A stretch of DNA of 64,000 bases from Helianthus annuus (GCF_002127325.2 NC_035443.2:26810666-26874665), one strand, 5' to 3'; positions 11,823-24,243 are shown, counted from the first letter of the stretch. Notes: generated by a model from the letters alone, not told the origin. Numbers and translations: made by a program.

Positions 11823-12146
11823 ATGGGTAAACAAAAGTTGCAAGATATCTATCTTAAATTAGATAGATCAATTTATGAAGAAGGAAGTTCGTCCAAAATT
11901 AAAATTTCAAAGCTTCCTACAATTCCTGAAGAAGGAATATTTGTGCAAAAAGCGAATTATGAAAATCCGCTTTCTCCTAGAAAAAGGAATATAATTATTA
12001 AGAAAAGTAGGGAGCAAATCAGAGAAAAGCAAATTAAAAAGGAAACCCGGGAGTTACTTAAGAAATCACCTTGGGAAGATAAACTTGATGAAAAATGGGC
12101 AAATTTATATATGCTAGCCACTGTGGCAGAACATGCAAATCTCTAG
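11823..12146 (+). CDS. B leader ORF-a, hypothetical basic protein (107 aa)
   Basis: ATG start 108 bases after the primer-binding site. The product is short and charged, Lys/Glu-rich, with a basic middle (SPRKRNIIIKKSREQIREKQ) and no domain I recognise. It lies upstream of gag, where most gypsy elements have no gene. The 160 bases after it are AT-rich and could include an intron: CTACACAG just before 12331 would serve as acceptor for ORF-b. It may be the first exon of one accessory protein with ORF-b. That is inference; no function is known. Confidence 0.45.
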   Translation: MGKQKLQDIYLKLDRSIYEEGSSSKIKISKLPTIPEEGIFVQKANYENPLSPRKRNIIIKKSREQIREKQIKKETRELLKKSPWEDKLDEKWANLYMLATVAEHANL

Positions 12147-12321
12147 ATGCCCTAAATTTAGCAAGCAGCACTTCCCAATAAGTAAATAAATAAAATGTAG
12201 TAAAATAAATCTGAGTATGTTCCCCTGTATTTTGTACAAATAGTGTGCAATAAAACTTCCATGTTTATTTGTTAAACTTTGTTCCAAAGTTTTAACTTGA
12301 TATTTTGTGCATTTTGCATAT

Positions 12322-13101
12322 ATGCTACACAGCATGAACGAGATATCTGAAGCTTTTCAGAACCTCAATCTGTACCCAGTGAACATAGAAGTTTCTCATG
12401 AATTCACGGGATATCTTGCTGATGTGGACCAACCTGTAAAACTCCCTACCCCACCAGTGACCAAACCAAAAAGGAAGCCAAAGAAAAATTATGTATGGGG
12501 AAGCCGTATACGTAAGAAAAAGTCAGTTACAAAACCTCCTAGAACTAGTAAACCTTTAGAAAAAGGAAAGGCGATTATAATCCAGGAAAACCCTAATCCG
12601 CAAGAACAGGAAACTGAAGCCAATGACGAATCTAGGCAAATGGAGGAACAGTTTGATCAGTATTCTCAGGAAATAGAAATAGAAATAGGGCAAGGTTCTA
12701 ACCCAACCCAGGTAGAAGTTGGAGAGAGTTCTAATCAAACCAAAAGAGTTACTTTTCAGGATCAGATAGATATTTTACTAGAAAAATGTGAGACTATGCA
12801 ACCTGCCAGTCCGGGTATTTTTACCTATCCTATCGAAAACCCAATCCCTATGAATTTTGCACCAACCATCACTGAACCAATAATCCATAACCAACCTGTA
12901 GAAATGGAAGAATGGTGGACCAACGATTGGCAATTTCAAAATATTGTCAATAACGCTTACTCATTTCTTCCACAGTTCGACCCAGAACCCCTACCTAATC
13001 CACCAATGAGCAATGAAAATCTGGCTGAACTTCGCCATTTCGGTGAGGAGTTGATGGATGCAGGGAATAGAATTAGGGAAATAGGGGGACAGATTGCCTA
13101 G
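12322..13101 (+). CDS. B leader ORF-b, hypothetical acidic/Pro-rich protein (about 260 aa)
   Basis: First ATG of the frame at 12322, with a second at 12334. The N-terminal third is basic (KPKRKPKKNYVWGSRIRKKK, which could act as a nuclear or nucleic-acid-binding signal). The middle is rich in Glu, Gln and Asn, and the C-terminal part is Pro-rich and ends in a possible helix (NLAELRHFGEELMDAGNRIREIGG). I recognise no domain. An open frame of this length in a young element suggests selection. It sits in the same place as the unrelated-looking Pro-rich frame of element C (29332-30552). Confidence 0.5.
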   Translation: MLHSMNEISEAFQNLNLYPVNIEVSHEFTGYLADVDQPVKLPTPPVTKPKRKPKKNYVWGSRIRKKKSVTKPPRTSKPLEKGKAIIIQENPNPQEQETEANDESRQMEEQFDQYSQEIEIEIGQGSNPTQVEVGESSNQTKRVTFQDQIDILLEKCETMQPASPGIFTYPIENPIPMNFAPTITEPIIHNQPVEMEEWWTNDWQFQNIVNNAYSFLPQFDPEPLPNPPMSNENLAELRHFGEELMDAGNRIREIGGQIA

Positions 13102-13359
13102 AAATATGACGAGAGGGAACTCCGTTTCTAAAATGACAAGTAGGAGGGTGGTAAAACTATCTTTGTATAATAGTAAAAGTAAATAGCGAAACCAGTTGTA
13201 ACATAACAAATAAAACCTTGTAAAATGTCGGTGTGTATTGATGCATACTATACTGATATGAAATGGAATCGAAAAATCGATAATTTTGGCTTTTTGTGCT
13301 TTAAATTGTTTGAATTATTTATTGCTAATTGCTAATTACTTATAATAAATTATCATCAG

Positions 13360-16300
13360 ATGGCAAATAATAACGAACCAGTAAATGAAGTTAATCAATC
13401 GGAGCAACACCCAGAAGATCAATATATGACCAAACAAGATATTGAAAATATGGTTGCCCAAGGCATAGCCAATGCAATTCCAATGTTCGTTGCTGCTATG
13501 AAAAATCCAAACGATCCACAACATATTGTTCCTAGTAAACATACCATCGAAGATAATTTCAGTAACAGTATAAACGAGGGCAATGATCATATAAATCATG
13601 ACAATGAATCTCAGCACACGCCGCGCCCTAAGAAGCGAAAAGCTGCAACGCCTGGTTGTACTTTCAAAGAATTTCTTGCTTGTAAACCCGCTGAATTTGC
13701 AGGCAACGACGGAGCAACTGCAACACTGCGATGGTTAGAGAAAACCGAAGCAGTAATTGCAATAAGTAAATGTGCTGAAGAAGATCAAGTCATGTATGCC
13801 TCAAATCTGTTTAAGGAAGGAGCACTAGAATGGTGGAACACAGTGCTGCAGGCAAAAGGAAGACGAGTGGCATATGCTATGACTTGGGAAGAATTTAAGA
13901 ATCTTGTCGAAAGAAAATTCTGTCCTGAGTATGAGAAGGAACAGATGGCAAATAAGTTCCTAAATCATCGAATGACCGGGGTAGATTGTCGTGGTTATAC
14001 TTCGACATTCTTCGAATATGCGAGAGTGGTACCTAACTTGGCTTCGCCAGAACCGGTACTCATTTCTCGATATATTTGGGGATTAATTAGCGAAATTCGC
14101 AATATCGTTAAGGCTGCGAGACCTCGCACTATTGACGATGCAGTCGAATTAGCTAATACCTTAACCGACGAACTAATACGCACACGAGATGAAGATAGGA
14201 AGAAGGAATTAGCCCAGAAAATTACCCAAGGATTCAGGATGGGTAATAGTAGTAATTTCAAGAAAAGGGGAACAGGGCAATCTTCAACTGTGCCATTCTG
14301 CAAAATTTGCAAAAAGAGACATTTTGGGAAATGTACTAGAATTTGCAATTTTTGCAAAACAACCGGACATCGGGAAGAAAACTGCAGAAAGAAGTCCATA
14401 ATTTGTTACAATTGTGGGGAAGCTGGACATATCAAACCAGAATGTCCTAAGTTAATCAACTCGGTAGACAATAAAACCAAGGAAGCTGAAGGAACTACTA
14501 AAAAGAATGCCAGAGCTTTCCAACTGACTACTCAAGAAGCAGAACTCATTCCGGATGTGATCGCCGGTACGTTCTTAGTCCACAACGTCTATGCAAAAGT
14601 ATTATTTGACTCTGGTGCAAACCAAAGTTTTATAAATACTTCATTCTGTCAAGCTCTTAAGTTACCATTAACTACCGTTAGGCAGATTTTTATAGTCGAA
14701 ACTGCAGATGGGAATTCAGTTAAAATCAATCAGGTTTTGCAAAAAGTAGAAATAGAACTTTTAGGTCATAAATTTGTTGCAAACCTATTGCCTATGAAAT
14801 TAGCTGAGTTCGATGTTGTGTTAGGAATGGATTGGCTAATAGCCAACCATGCTCAAATCATTTGTGATAGAAACTCTATAGAAATTCCAGCACCTAATGG
14901 ACAGGTAATTAAGATTTCAGGAGATAAACCTAGGAAGCCATTAAAGTTCATATCAGTAATGAAAGTTGCTAATTATGAACGGAACCAAGGAATAGTATAT
15001 ATGATTTCCGTAATCATTTGTACTAAGGACAAAGAACTCAAGGAAATTTCTGTAGTCTCAGAATACCCAGATGTATTTCCAGAAGATTTACCTGGATTGC
15101 CACCAGATAGAGAGGTAGAATTTAGGATTCATCTAATTCCAGGAACTACACCAATAGCCAAGGCACCTTATCGATTAGCTCCTACCGAAATGCTAGAATT
15201 AAAGAAGCAATTAGATGAATTACTAAGCAAAGGATTTATACAACCTAGTTCATCCCCTTGGGGTGCACCAGTGTTGTTTGTGAAAAAGAAAGATGGATCA
15301 ATGAGAATGTGTATTGATTATAGAGAGTTGAATAAGGTCACAATTAAGAATCGATACCCATTACCTAGGATTGACGATCTTTTCGATCAATTACAAGGAG
15401 CTAGGTATTTTTCTAAGATAGACTTAAGGTCCGGATATCATCAATTGAAAGTTCAAGAGGAAGACATACCTAAAACTGCTTTTAGAACTAGGTATGGTCA
15501 TTATGAGTTTACAGTCATGCCCTTCGGATTAACCAATGCCCCAGCCGCATTCATGGACATGATGAACCGAATTTGTAAACCATATTTGGATAAATTTGTA
15601 ATCGTATTCATTGACGATATACTCATTTATTCCAAAAGTCAAGTTGAACATTGTCAGCACTTACATGCACTCTTAACTTTGTTAAGAAAAGAAAAGTTGT
15701 ACGCTAAGTTCTCAAAATGTGAATTTTGGCTACAAGAAGTGCAATTCTTAGGCCACATGGTAAATCACGAAGGTATACACGTGGATCCTGCTAAGATCGA
15801 AGCCATTATCAACTGGAAAGTTCCACAAACTGCAATGGAAATTAGAAGTTTTATAGGATTAGCTGGTTATTATAGACGGATTATTAAGGATTTTTCCAAA
15901 ATAGTTGTACCATTAACTAAGCTAACCTGTAAAGCCACTAAGTTTGAGTGGGGACCAAAGCAAGAAGAAGCCTTTAGAATTTTAAAGCAGAAATTAACCA
16001 ATGCACCAATCTTAGCTTTACCAGAAGGAACAGAAGATTTTGAAGTATATTGTGATGCTTCAAAATTAGGGTACGGATGTGTGTTAATGCAACGCAAGAA
16101 GGTAATTGCGTATGCCTCCAGACAATTGAAAAAGCACGAAGAAAACTATACGACTCATGATTTAGAATTAGGAGCTATAGTTTTTGCCCTTAAGATTTGG
16201 AGACATTATCTGTATGGAAGTAAGTTTACTGTTTATACGGATCATAAGAGTTTAAAGTATATATTCGGGCAAAAAGAGTTAAACATGAGACAAAGAAGAT

Positions 16301-16677
16301 GGATGGAAGTCCTGAGTGATTACGACTGTGATATTCAATATCACGAAGGAAAGGCCAACGTAGTAGCAGATGCCTTAAGTCGTAAGTATCATGAAAAACA
16401 AAGGCGAGTCCGTGCTCTTAGAATAAACCTACAAGTAGATTTACGGGAACAAGTGAAGGAAATCCAGAAAACGGCAATCAAGGACGATGCCGAAGGAATG
16501 AAAGGATACCTAAAAGAATTGGAACAAGGAAATGATGGGATGTGGAAATTTCACCAAAGCAGAATTTGGGTACCTAAACAAGGAAATTTAAGATCGAAAA
16601 TTTTAGAAGAAGCTCATAAATCTAGGTATACTGTACACCCAGGAAACAACAAAGTGTTTAACCTGTTCACAAGTTAA
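13360..16677 (+). CDS. B gag-protease-RT-RNase H polyprotein (ends early in integrase)
   Basis: 1,105 codons. Gag (about 100-300) has the WLEKTEAV and EWWNTV pattern of the retrotransposon gag family. Two CCHC knuckles follow ([14 protein letters not shown] and [14 protein letters not shown]). The aspartic protease has DSGA and LGMDWL. RT (about 590-770) has [17 protein letters not shown] and the FIDD catalytic box. RNase H has YCDAS and a DHKSLK-type motif, and ends in VADALSRK. All catalytic residues I can check are present. The frame then enters the integrase N-terminus and stops at 16677, because about 70 bases are missing just before. ATG 13360 directly follows TTATCATCAG, a plausible splice acceptor. 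Confidence 0.9.
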   Translation: MANNNEPVNEVNQSEQHPEDQYMTKQDIENMVAQGIANAIPMFVAAMKNPNDPQHIVPSKHTIEDNFSNSINEGNDHINHDNESQHTPRPKKRKAATPGCTFKEFLACKPAEFAGNDGATATLRWLEKTEAVIAISKCAEEDQVMYASNLFKEGALEWWNTVLQAKGRRVAYAMTWEEFKNLVERKFCPEYEKEQMANKFLNHRMTGVDCRGYTSTFFEYARVVPNLASPEPVLISRYIWGLISEIRNIVKAARPRTIDDAVELANTLTDELIRTRDEDRKKELAQKITQGFRMGNSSNFKKRGTGQSSTVPFCKICKKRHFGKCTRICNFCKTTGHREENCRKKSIICYNCGEAGHIKPECPKLINSVDNKTKEAEGTTKKNARAFQLTTQEAELIPDVIAGTFLVHNVYAKVLFDSGANQSFINTSFCQALKLPLTTVRQIFIVETADGNSVKINQVLQKVEIELLGHKFVANLLPMKLAEFDVVLGMDWLIANHAQIICDRNSIEIPAPNGQVIKISGDKPRKPLKFISVMKVANYERNQGIVYMISVIICTKDKELKEISVVSEYPDVFPEDLPGLPPDREVEFRIHLIPGTTPIAKAPYRLAPTEMLELKKQLDELLSKGFIQPSSSPWGAPVLFVKKKDGSMRMCIDYRELNKVTIKNRYPLPRIDDLFDQLQGARYFSKIDLRSGYHQLKVQEEDIPKTAFRTRYGHYEFTVMPFGLTNAPAAFMDMMNRICKPYLDKFVIVFIDDILIYSKSQVEHCQHLHALLTLLRKEKLYAKFSKCEFWLQEVQFLGHMVNHEGIHVDPAKIEAIINWKVPQTAMEIRSFIGLAGYYRRIIKDFSKIVVPLTKLTCKATKFEWGPKQEEAFRILKQKLTNAPILALPEGTEDFEVYCDASKLGYGCVLMQRKKVIAYASRQLKKHEENYTTHDLELGAIVFALKIWRHYLYGSKFTVYTDHKSLKYIFGQKELNMRQRRWMEVLSDYDCDIQYHEGKANVVADALSRKYHEKQRRVRALRINLQVDLREQVKEIQKTAIKDDAEGMKGYLKELEQGNDGMWKFHQSRIWVPKQGNLRSKILEEAHKSRYTVHPGNNKVFNLFTS

Positions 16678-17791
16678 AGCCGAACACCAGAAACCCTTAG
16701 GTTTACTACAACAGTTAGAAATGCCTGTATGGAAATGGGAACTCATAACAATGGACTTTGTTACTAAGTTACCCAAAACCAGAAAAGGTAATGATGCAAT
16801 TTGGGTAATTGTGGATCGATTAACCAAATTAGCTCATTTCCTACCAATAAAAGAAACCTTTAGCATGGAAAGATTAGCCAAGTTATATGTGGATGAAATA
16901 GTATCCTTACATGGAGTCCCGCTCTCCATTGTATCGGATAGAGGTAGTCGTTTCACTTCCCGATTTTGGACAAGTTTCCAAGAATCAATGGGAACTCGAC
17001 TCAATCTAAGTACTGCATATCATCCACAAACCGACGGACAAAGTGAAAGGACGATCCAAACTCTGGAAGACATGCTCCGAGCATGTGTAATTGACTTTGG
17101 AGGTAATTGGGATAACCATTTACCATTAATTGAATTCTCCTATAATAATAGTTATCATTCAAGTATAGAAGCCGCTCCATTCGATGCACTATATGGACGC
17201 AAGTGCAGAACACCCATATGTTGGGCAGAAATAGGAGAAAGTCAATTATCAGGTCCAGAAATCGTACAAGAAACCACAGACAAGATAACCCGAATCAAGG
17301 AAAGATTGAAAACAGCCAGAGATCGCCAGAAGAGCTATGCCGACAATCGTCGCAAACCACTTGAATTCCAAATAGGAGACAAAGTACTACTGAAAGTATC
17401 TCCTTGGAAAGGTGTTGTAAGATTCGGTAAGAAAGGGAAACTGAGTCCCCGATATGTTGGACCATTTCCAGTGATTCAACGAATCGGACCAGTTTCTTAT
17501 CGCTTACAACTACCAGAAGAACTAGCTGGAGTACATGATGTATTTCATGTATCCAATCTCAAGAAATGTTTATCAGACGAATCCCTGGTAATACCTCTTC
17601 AAGATGTAGAGGTGAACGAAAAATTAAAGTTTATAGAGAAACCACTACATATCGAAGATAGAAAAGTCAAGTTTCTCAAACACAAACGACTGGTGTTGGT
17701 CAAAGTCAAATGGAATTCAAAAAGAGGACCAGAATACACTTGGGAGCTGGAATCAGAAATGAAGCGCAAATATCCTCATTTATTCCAATAA
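16652..17791 (+). pseudogene. B integrase core and chromodomain-like tail (out of frame with gag-pol)
   Basis: Continues pol in the +1 frame relative to 13360-16677. Comparison with element C shows about 70 bases (not a multiple of three) missing at about 16650, removing the second His of the HHCC zinc site and shifting the frame; the CxxC pair survives at its start. The core Asp residues (MDF near 16753; SDR near 16937) and Glu (QSERTIQ near 17040) are kept. [16 protein letters not shown] module and a chromodomain-like end ([16 protein letters not shown]) follow. An internal ATG at 16721 would allow a truncated core-only protein. Confidence 0.85.
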
Positions 17792-17814
17792 ATCTCGAGG
17801 ACGAGATTTTTCTT

Positions 17815-17827
17815 AAGGTGGGGAGAA
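17815..17827 (+). other. B polypurine tract
   Basis: AAGGTGGGGAGAA immediately before the 3' LTR; primes plus-strand DNA synthesis. Confidence 0.85.
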
Positions 17828-19294
17828 TGTAACAACTGTCACTAAAATCCATAATTAGGATGGTAATTAGCTATTAAGGAAACCCTAATTAAGAAACCCA
17901 AGTAATTCTGCACTAACCCTAAAATTTCCAGAACAATCAGAATCAGGATCAGGACCCCTAAAACTCATGAGGGGATAAACCCTAGCCAACGATTATCTTA
18001 ATAACTATTTGTCAAAATCGAATTTGAAGAATCTGTCGACTCATCCAGCCTACATGCACGAAGGGCTACCCTATGAAGTAGGGTGACCCCTCGCGTAGCG
18101 CGACGCCCATGGGGGTACCCCTCGCGCTACGCGACAGGGTCAAATTTCGTGTATAAATAGAGGAGTCTGGGACTTGAAATTGGGCACTTGAACGACGAAA
18201 AAACTCACAATATACGTTGAGTTATGCTTAAATTACTACCAAACACACACTAATATCGAATCGCTGCCGCAGGAACAGGGTAATTACTCAATCGCTATTA
18301 CGATTCAGTTTCCGGAATCAATACATCCAAAGAATGTCTAAGTGCCGCCCACATTGGGCTATGCTTTGTCGTTTGTCGGTAATCCGATAAATGAGTTGAA
18401 GCATTGTACTTTGTCGTTTGTCGATAATTCGATAAATGAGTTGAAGTACTATACTTTGTCGTTTGTCATTTTGATAAATGAGTTGAAGTATTGCACTTGG
18501 TCATTCATTGTGAAAAATTGATCTTGGAAGTTATCGTAACTGCTGTATTGATCACTAATCCTGTTTTGTGTGCTTTATTATGAAATTAGGTTAAACAAGG
18601 ATAAAATCATATTCTGTCAGTACTAAATTTGCAATGTGAGTCATTCTCTTTTTATCAACTGTTTTACAATACTCCAAATCATTTTTCAGAGTTATAATTA
18701 CAGTGATTAAGTTTATGTAATCACCAAATTACAGCCGGTATGTGGGGTATTGTGCACAGTATTGTTATTATTGTTTCCTTCACATTAGGTGGGCGAGCCT
18801 AATTGTGACATACGTCACTCATTGGGACAGCCAATGGTGATATGACCACAGTCACAGAGCTGGTCTGTGACAATTACCTATTCTTGAATGTTGGTTGATA
18901 ATAAACATATGTAAAAACCCTTAATACTGTAATTTATAACAAATCTATCGTTTTCATAAAATGAATGATTCACTCAGTATTTCCCCGCTGACAAAACGTT
19001 TTTTTTTTCAAACATGTTTCAGGTGATCTGCTGTAAATCAGGAAAAGTGCTGAGAAGCATTTCAAGCTTAAAATAGTGGCTCAATATAAAATAAAGAATT
19101 ATGTTTTAATCTTGTTATTGTAAATTATCGGGGTTTTATCCCGAATTGTGAAATAAAAATAAATCGGGAAAAGTTTTAACTTAGCCGATCCTGTGAATAA
19201 ATTTTCCGCTGCTAAACTCACAATAAATAAAGTACCGCAGGATTTCTGTCTAGCGGCTCCTGAAGCGGGTAAAACCGGGTCGGGGGCCGTGACA
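17828..19294 (+). repeat. B 3' LTR (1,467 bp)
   Basis: Same length as the 5' LTR. Followed by TTATA (19295-19299), after which the A 5' LTR resumes. Confidence 0.95.
18087..18159 (+). promoter_or_regulatory. B 3' LTR copy of the 31-bp motif pair and TATA box
   Basis: CCCCTCGCG at 18087 and 18118 (31 bases apart) and TATAAATA at 18152, unchanged from the 5' LTR. It could in principle drive transcription outward into A. Confidence 0.65.
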
Positions 19295-19299
19295 TTATA

Positions 19300-21283
19300 C
19301 CTTATGGTCACGTCGTTTAAGTAGTTGTATGATAATTAGTTCTTATGCCTTAGGAAAATTACCAAAATACCCTTTTCACGCCAAAATTCATTTTAAGCCT
19401 ATGTAATGTAACTTTTGACATCTAAACTGATTTAGGAACAATATTAAACATGTTAAGGCATATTTCACTTGTCATAGGACTAGTTAGGCGGTCCGAACAC
19501 GTTTTACGCAAATGATGCGTTAAAGTAGCATAAGCTACCTAAACGGGTCGTAATGGGTCGTAAGCACTTAGGTTAGGTTTCATTTTAGTATGTGGGCTTT
19601 ATTTAACCATATCATATGAGTTCCAATACTCATTTGGTTTACGAAACCTCATACTATCCAATTCCCCGATTTAGGTCCGGTTATTTATGTAGTTATCTAT
19701 ATAGGGTGTTGTTTGATTCCGTGATCCCTCTAGCTTTGCTTGCTTGTTGTTCAACACTTCTAAGCACCCTCAAGTGAGTACATAGTCCCCTCTTTTACTG
19801 TTTTTCAAACATTTTGGGGTGAAATACATGTGCCTACTTGTTACTTTCATGCTTTTCATGTTTTCATATCATATACTTGCTATGTTCACTAGTACACTAT
19901 TAGTACATGATTTCATGATGTTTTTGCTATGTATGTCCTTTGTAGCATACTTAGTACATTTAATTTACATTACCTTTTCATGCTATGTATGTTCATCATA
20001 CTAGTACATTGTTTTGCATCACATCACATGCTATGTATGTTCATTTAGTTCATACTTAGTACATTCACATCACATCACATGCTTACATTTTGGTATGACA
20101 TTTGGTTTGTTTAAATGAGACAACGTACATTCATTAACTTTGATCACGCCGCTCGTTAGTAGGTAATGGTACCATAGGAATTGACAATTCCCGTTCCTGA
20201 CATCCTAGGTATGTTTGGAAGGAAGGAATGACCGAATTCGACATACATTTTCACAGATAGACCTTTAAATTCGTTTAGGGGTTTATCGCCACAGTCGCAA
20301 TGCTTGAATGTATGAATTTTCACAACACCGCATAGATGTCTGTATCAGTATAGCATGCATTTCCACAAAACATAACTTTGATTTAAACCAAGTTTTACTT
20401 CAATACTTTGTTTTGTGCATTTTCACCTATGGTTTAGTTGATGCATTTCACTAGCCATACATATCATTTTGGTTACACATTACATGATTTACATTTGACA
20501 CATAAACATTTTTGACATTGGTTATACATTACATGATTTACATTTTGACATAAACATTTGACATATTATTCAATACATTTGGCAATTGGTTTAATCATAG
20601 ATATTTTACATTGGTGGTTTGTTTGGGTAAGTGATTTAAGTAACGAGGCATGTGTAATATGATATAAGCATGGTGGATACGCCGCTGGTACTTCCTATAT
20701 ATAAGTGTTTGAATGGTATTACACATCGCAGCGTTGTTTAAATCATTTCAGTTTAGACATATAACATATTTTTTTCACAAGACATTGTTTTACAATCAAC
20801 TTATTTTATACAAATTCATTTTACTTAGTTATTCATTTAACCTTTCATTACTCTTTTACATATCATCTACCTTATTATCACTTTTCGAACGTTTATAAAA
20901 GCAAACACTTAAACTGGATTCATGACAAGTTTTCATTAAACATTTTCTTAAACCTAAGTCATGAATCCTATTTTCACAAAACCTATGTACTCGCCGACAT
21001 TTTTATGCTGATGTATTTTCACATGTGTTTCAGGTACAATAGTTGATGATATTTGATGATGATATCGATGCATGCTCACGTAGGATTGACGAGGCCTTAG
21101 TGACATTAAAAGATGCAAGAGTAGTTAACTATGTTATATTTTTCTTTGTTGTTAAGACGTTATAATACATTTAATTCAATAAAACGAACTTGTTTAATCC
21201 ATGGTTATGAAACAATGATTCTGTTACAACACTCCCCGACGTTTCCGCCACGTTTTATTGTTTTACGTGGTCGAGGTGTGACA
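19300..21283 (+). repeat. A 5' LTR, right part
   Basis: Matches 39440-41347. Rich in short echoes of TACATT, TTCATG and CATTTTCAC. It ends ...CGAGGTGTGACA at 21283. Compared with the 3' LTR it keeps about 78 extra bases near 19700-19780 (GGGTGTTGTTTGATTCCGTG...). The small open frames inside (19819-20004, 20713-20898, 21131-21346) look like chance. Confidence 0.9.
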
Positions 21284-21290
21284 GAAAAGT

Positions 21291-21303
21291 TGGTATCAGA
21301 GCT
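21291..21303 (+). other. A primer-binding site (tRNA-iMet)
   Basis: TGGTATCAGAGCT, eight bases after the end of the A 5' LTR. Confidence 0.85.
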
Positions 21304-21862
21304 CATGGTTATAGGGAATTACGTTATTAGTAATGCTTTGACCTAGTCTATAACCTTCCTAGGACCCTAACGCGAGTTTACTTGCGTTTAGTCATAAAAC
21401 AATACCGTCACCTATCCTTAGGCGACAACCACAACAAGAACATAAATTTCAAAACCGCTTTGAAAACTAATCATCTATTCTAGGATGATTGATTACTAGG
21501 TTTTGAACCCTCTAAGTTTTCAAATCTCGTCAAAGTTTGGGTCTTTTGATGTGAACACGTGCAAGCTGGAAGGGTGAATGCCTGTACTCTGAGTTTTCTG
21601 TCTAAGGCTAGAGTGTTCGTACAAATCCGCAGTATCGGACCAGTCACTATTACCTGGGAACTCTTGGGGTGAGTGTTCACTTATAGGCAAACATGTCTTC
21701 AGCGATACATTATTATGACCCGTTTGCTTTGATTTGTCACCATCTCATTTGTTTGCCTTAGGTAACAAACAAATGATCGCAATTCGTATGCATTGCCATT
21801 CTGTTTTTCTTATCCGATAACATTTCATTTGTTGCTTCCTATGTCCTTCATTTTCTTCTAGA

Positions 21863-22392
21863 ATGTCTCTTTACATCAACAACGGTCAAATGTCCGAGCA
21901 AGCAGCCATACTTGCCCAGCAAATAGGCGAAGTAATTCTGAAGTCCGTGGATTTAGGTATTGCCATGTCTCGCCTAAAAAATGGAGCCTCTCAAGAGTCA
22001 CTGAGGAAAGTAGAAGTCAAGCCTGCACCAAAATCAGGGAAGTGTAAGGCTTCAAAGAAACCCGCAGCAGTTGCACCTAATCTAGCAGGACCTAGCCAAA
22101 AGGCAACACCACCTGCTAAGAAGCAATACAAGGGAACGACACCACTATGTGACAAATGTAACGGGCATCACCAAGCTCACCTGCAGTGTCGTGTGTGTGT
22201 GTATCATGTGGGCGAATTAGTCACCTGGCAAGTACTTGTCGAATCAACCCAAGTCAAGGTGGTCCAAGTCAACCACAAGCCAACCCTATCCAAGCTCGTT
22301 TTCCACGTGGATCGTGCTACAACTGTGGCGAAACGAGCCATTTCAGGAACAAATGCCCAAAGATTGTCAATGAAAATCCAACCCTTGGATGA
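21863..22392 (+). pseudogene. A gag C-terminal remnant with zinc knuckles (frameshifted)
   Basis: Starts at ATG 21863 with a short helix-rich segment and a Lys/Pro/Ala-rich linker. It then has a Cys/His cluster (CDKCNGHHQAHLQC) typical of Ty3/gypsy gag C-termini. A GT-rich run at 22186-22205 causes a frameshift. In the other frame (22186-22392) two CCHC knuckles follow (CVSCGRISHLASTC and CYNCGETSHFRNKC), ending near 22390. The main capsid-forming part of gag is missing, and no protease or pol follows. In-frame translation through 22483 would give 206 residues lacking functional knuckles. Confidence 0.75.
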
Positions 22393-22483
22393 GCATTTGG
22401 CCGAGCAAAGGATGTTGCTGTCTTATGCCTTTGTTTCTTTTGTTTTCTTATATTGTGAAACAATCTGTTTTGTTCATAAATAA

Positions 22484-24243
22484 AAGTCGTTGTTCACAAT
22501 TCTGATATACAAATGTAGTTATATGTGTGTATGGCATTTCCCTATGATACCTACATCAAGGAGCTATGCTCTTTACAAACTACTCTTGTGATTCTCCCTT
22601 TTCAAGTGATCGCTCATGATTTCCTCGAAATTTTAAGTACTCGTTTCATTCTAGGAGACGAAGTACAAGAAATAAAGCAAAATTGTGAGTAATCGTGCTT
22701 TTTGCACATCTGTACCTTTGAATCCTTGGTTAGATAACTAAGGGTATTTTCAAATCTCATACCCATTACGTTCTGATTTGTTAACATGCATAACATAAGT
22801 TTTCAAAACAACCTTCATGATTTCAAAATGTTATTAATACAGTATAATTACTTATATCAAGTGCATGATTTCAAAAGCATCATTCATGTTTTCAAAAACC
22901 TTATACAAAATTCCAAAATTCATCTCACATGATTTTAAAACACTTTTATAACTATACATACCTAATACACCTACTTTATGATTTCAAAAGTATTATATAT
23001 AAGGTTTCCAAAAACATTGTACACATTTTAGAACCCCATACATAGTTTTCAAAATATTTTCCTCATACATTGACTTAACCTTCAAATTCCGCTTCATATG
23101 TCGCCTTGGCATATCTAGCATCTCAATTTCATAAGCATTTTTACTTCATGTTTTAACTTAAGCACATCCAGTGCAAGATTTCAAAACATCTTCAATTCCC
23201 AAAATCCATATGGGATCTTTTTATCTTCACAATTAGATCCTTGTGGATAATTGTCATTCAAATCAGAAATCCTTAATTGGATTCCTTGTGTTCCTTAATT
23301 CGAACATTTCGATTCCTTACAATCGAAATCGAATTTCCTCTTTAAGATCTCTCTATCTTCATAGTTAGATTCTTGATAATGTTTAAAGTACCAAATGAAA
23401 TCCACGGAATGGATTCCTAGTGTGCTTTAATTACTTGTGTGCAATTAGCAAAATGATAACAAATTTAAAATCAAGTTAAACAATTATGTGATTATGTGTT
23501 TATGCATTTTGTGTTTTCTTTTATGCATTTTGTGTTTTTTGTATACTCTGGATATTCGTTATCCAAATCCTCATAGAACCTCTCATATCTTTATATGAGG
23601 GATTCGTAGTAGGACATTCAAAAAAGGTACAACCTTAAATCCTTATTGGACTACTACGTGATAGTCAAGACCCTTGGATTATATAGTACCATTCCATGAT
23701 TCAAAAGAGACCCTTTGAGTGGTCTGGTCAAAAGATTGATTCAGAATCTGGTTAAGAATGACATGTGATGATATAAGCTGAAAAGACTCCTTGGTTGTCT
23801 ATTTAAATCATCTATTGATTTAATTAAAAGGACCCTATGGTGGTCTAGTCACAATCATCACAAGTTCGTTCATTATTTTCTTCCCTTGCACATTATAAAA
23901 TGCACTACGTGACTATGCAAGGAATTACATAATTATGGATGCATACATAATTACGAAGTTCAGTGCATGGAAACTACAGTAAGACTTAATATGTGTAAGA
24001 ACTGATAGTGGCAACAATAACGAAATGTGAACAATGTAATAGAGGTACGGTGGACGCACTAATAACGCTTTATATACTTGTATATAAGTGTCCCTCTTAC
24101 ATTGCAAGCATGATGATATTTAAAGTAACTAGAAGTTCAGGACTTTAACCAGTGTTGTTTGATCTTTTCAACCTCATGTTTCAAACTCTCACAAGTTTCC
24201 TCTAAGTAAATTTCGGGACAAAATTTCCTGAAGTAAGGGAGAC
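22484..24243 (+). other. A interior, non-coding
   Basis: No gene. AT-rich sequence with loose echoes of ATGATTTCAAAA and TTTCAAAA (22800-23200) and CCTTGGATT or ATCCTTAATTGG blocks (23230-23700). It ends with the polypurine tract AAGTAAGGGAGAC (24231-24243) directly before the 3' LTR. In place of pol this suggests filler in a non-autonomous element. Confidence 0.7.

Larger units (their letters stand above)
10227..19294 (+). mobile_element. Gypsy chromovirus B (Tekay/Del-like), young, nearly intact
   Basis: 9,068 bp. Both LTRs are exactly 1,467 bp (TGTAAC...GTGACA), with TTATA on both sides (10222-10226 and 19295-19299). I count 13 mismatches between the LTRs (about 0.9 percent), the lowest in the window. 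It has a tRNA-iMet primer site, two upstream reading frames, gag-protease-RT-RNase H in one frame, integrase with a chromodomain-like tail, and a polypurine tract. RT motifs and the C-terminal tail resemble the Tekay/Del lineage (family knowledge, by eye). The one clear lesion is a deletion in the integrase zinc-binding region near 16650, so the copy probably cannot make integrase. Confidence 0.95.

Noticed and set aside
19819..21346. Several 60-70 codon hydrophobic frames in the A LTR
   Set aside because: T-rich LTR sequence; the copies in the other LTR are not under any visible constraint.
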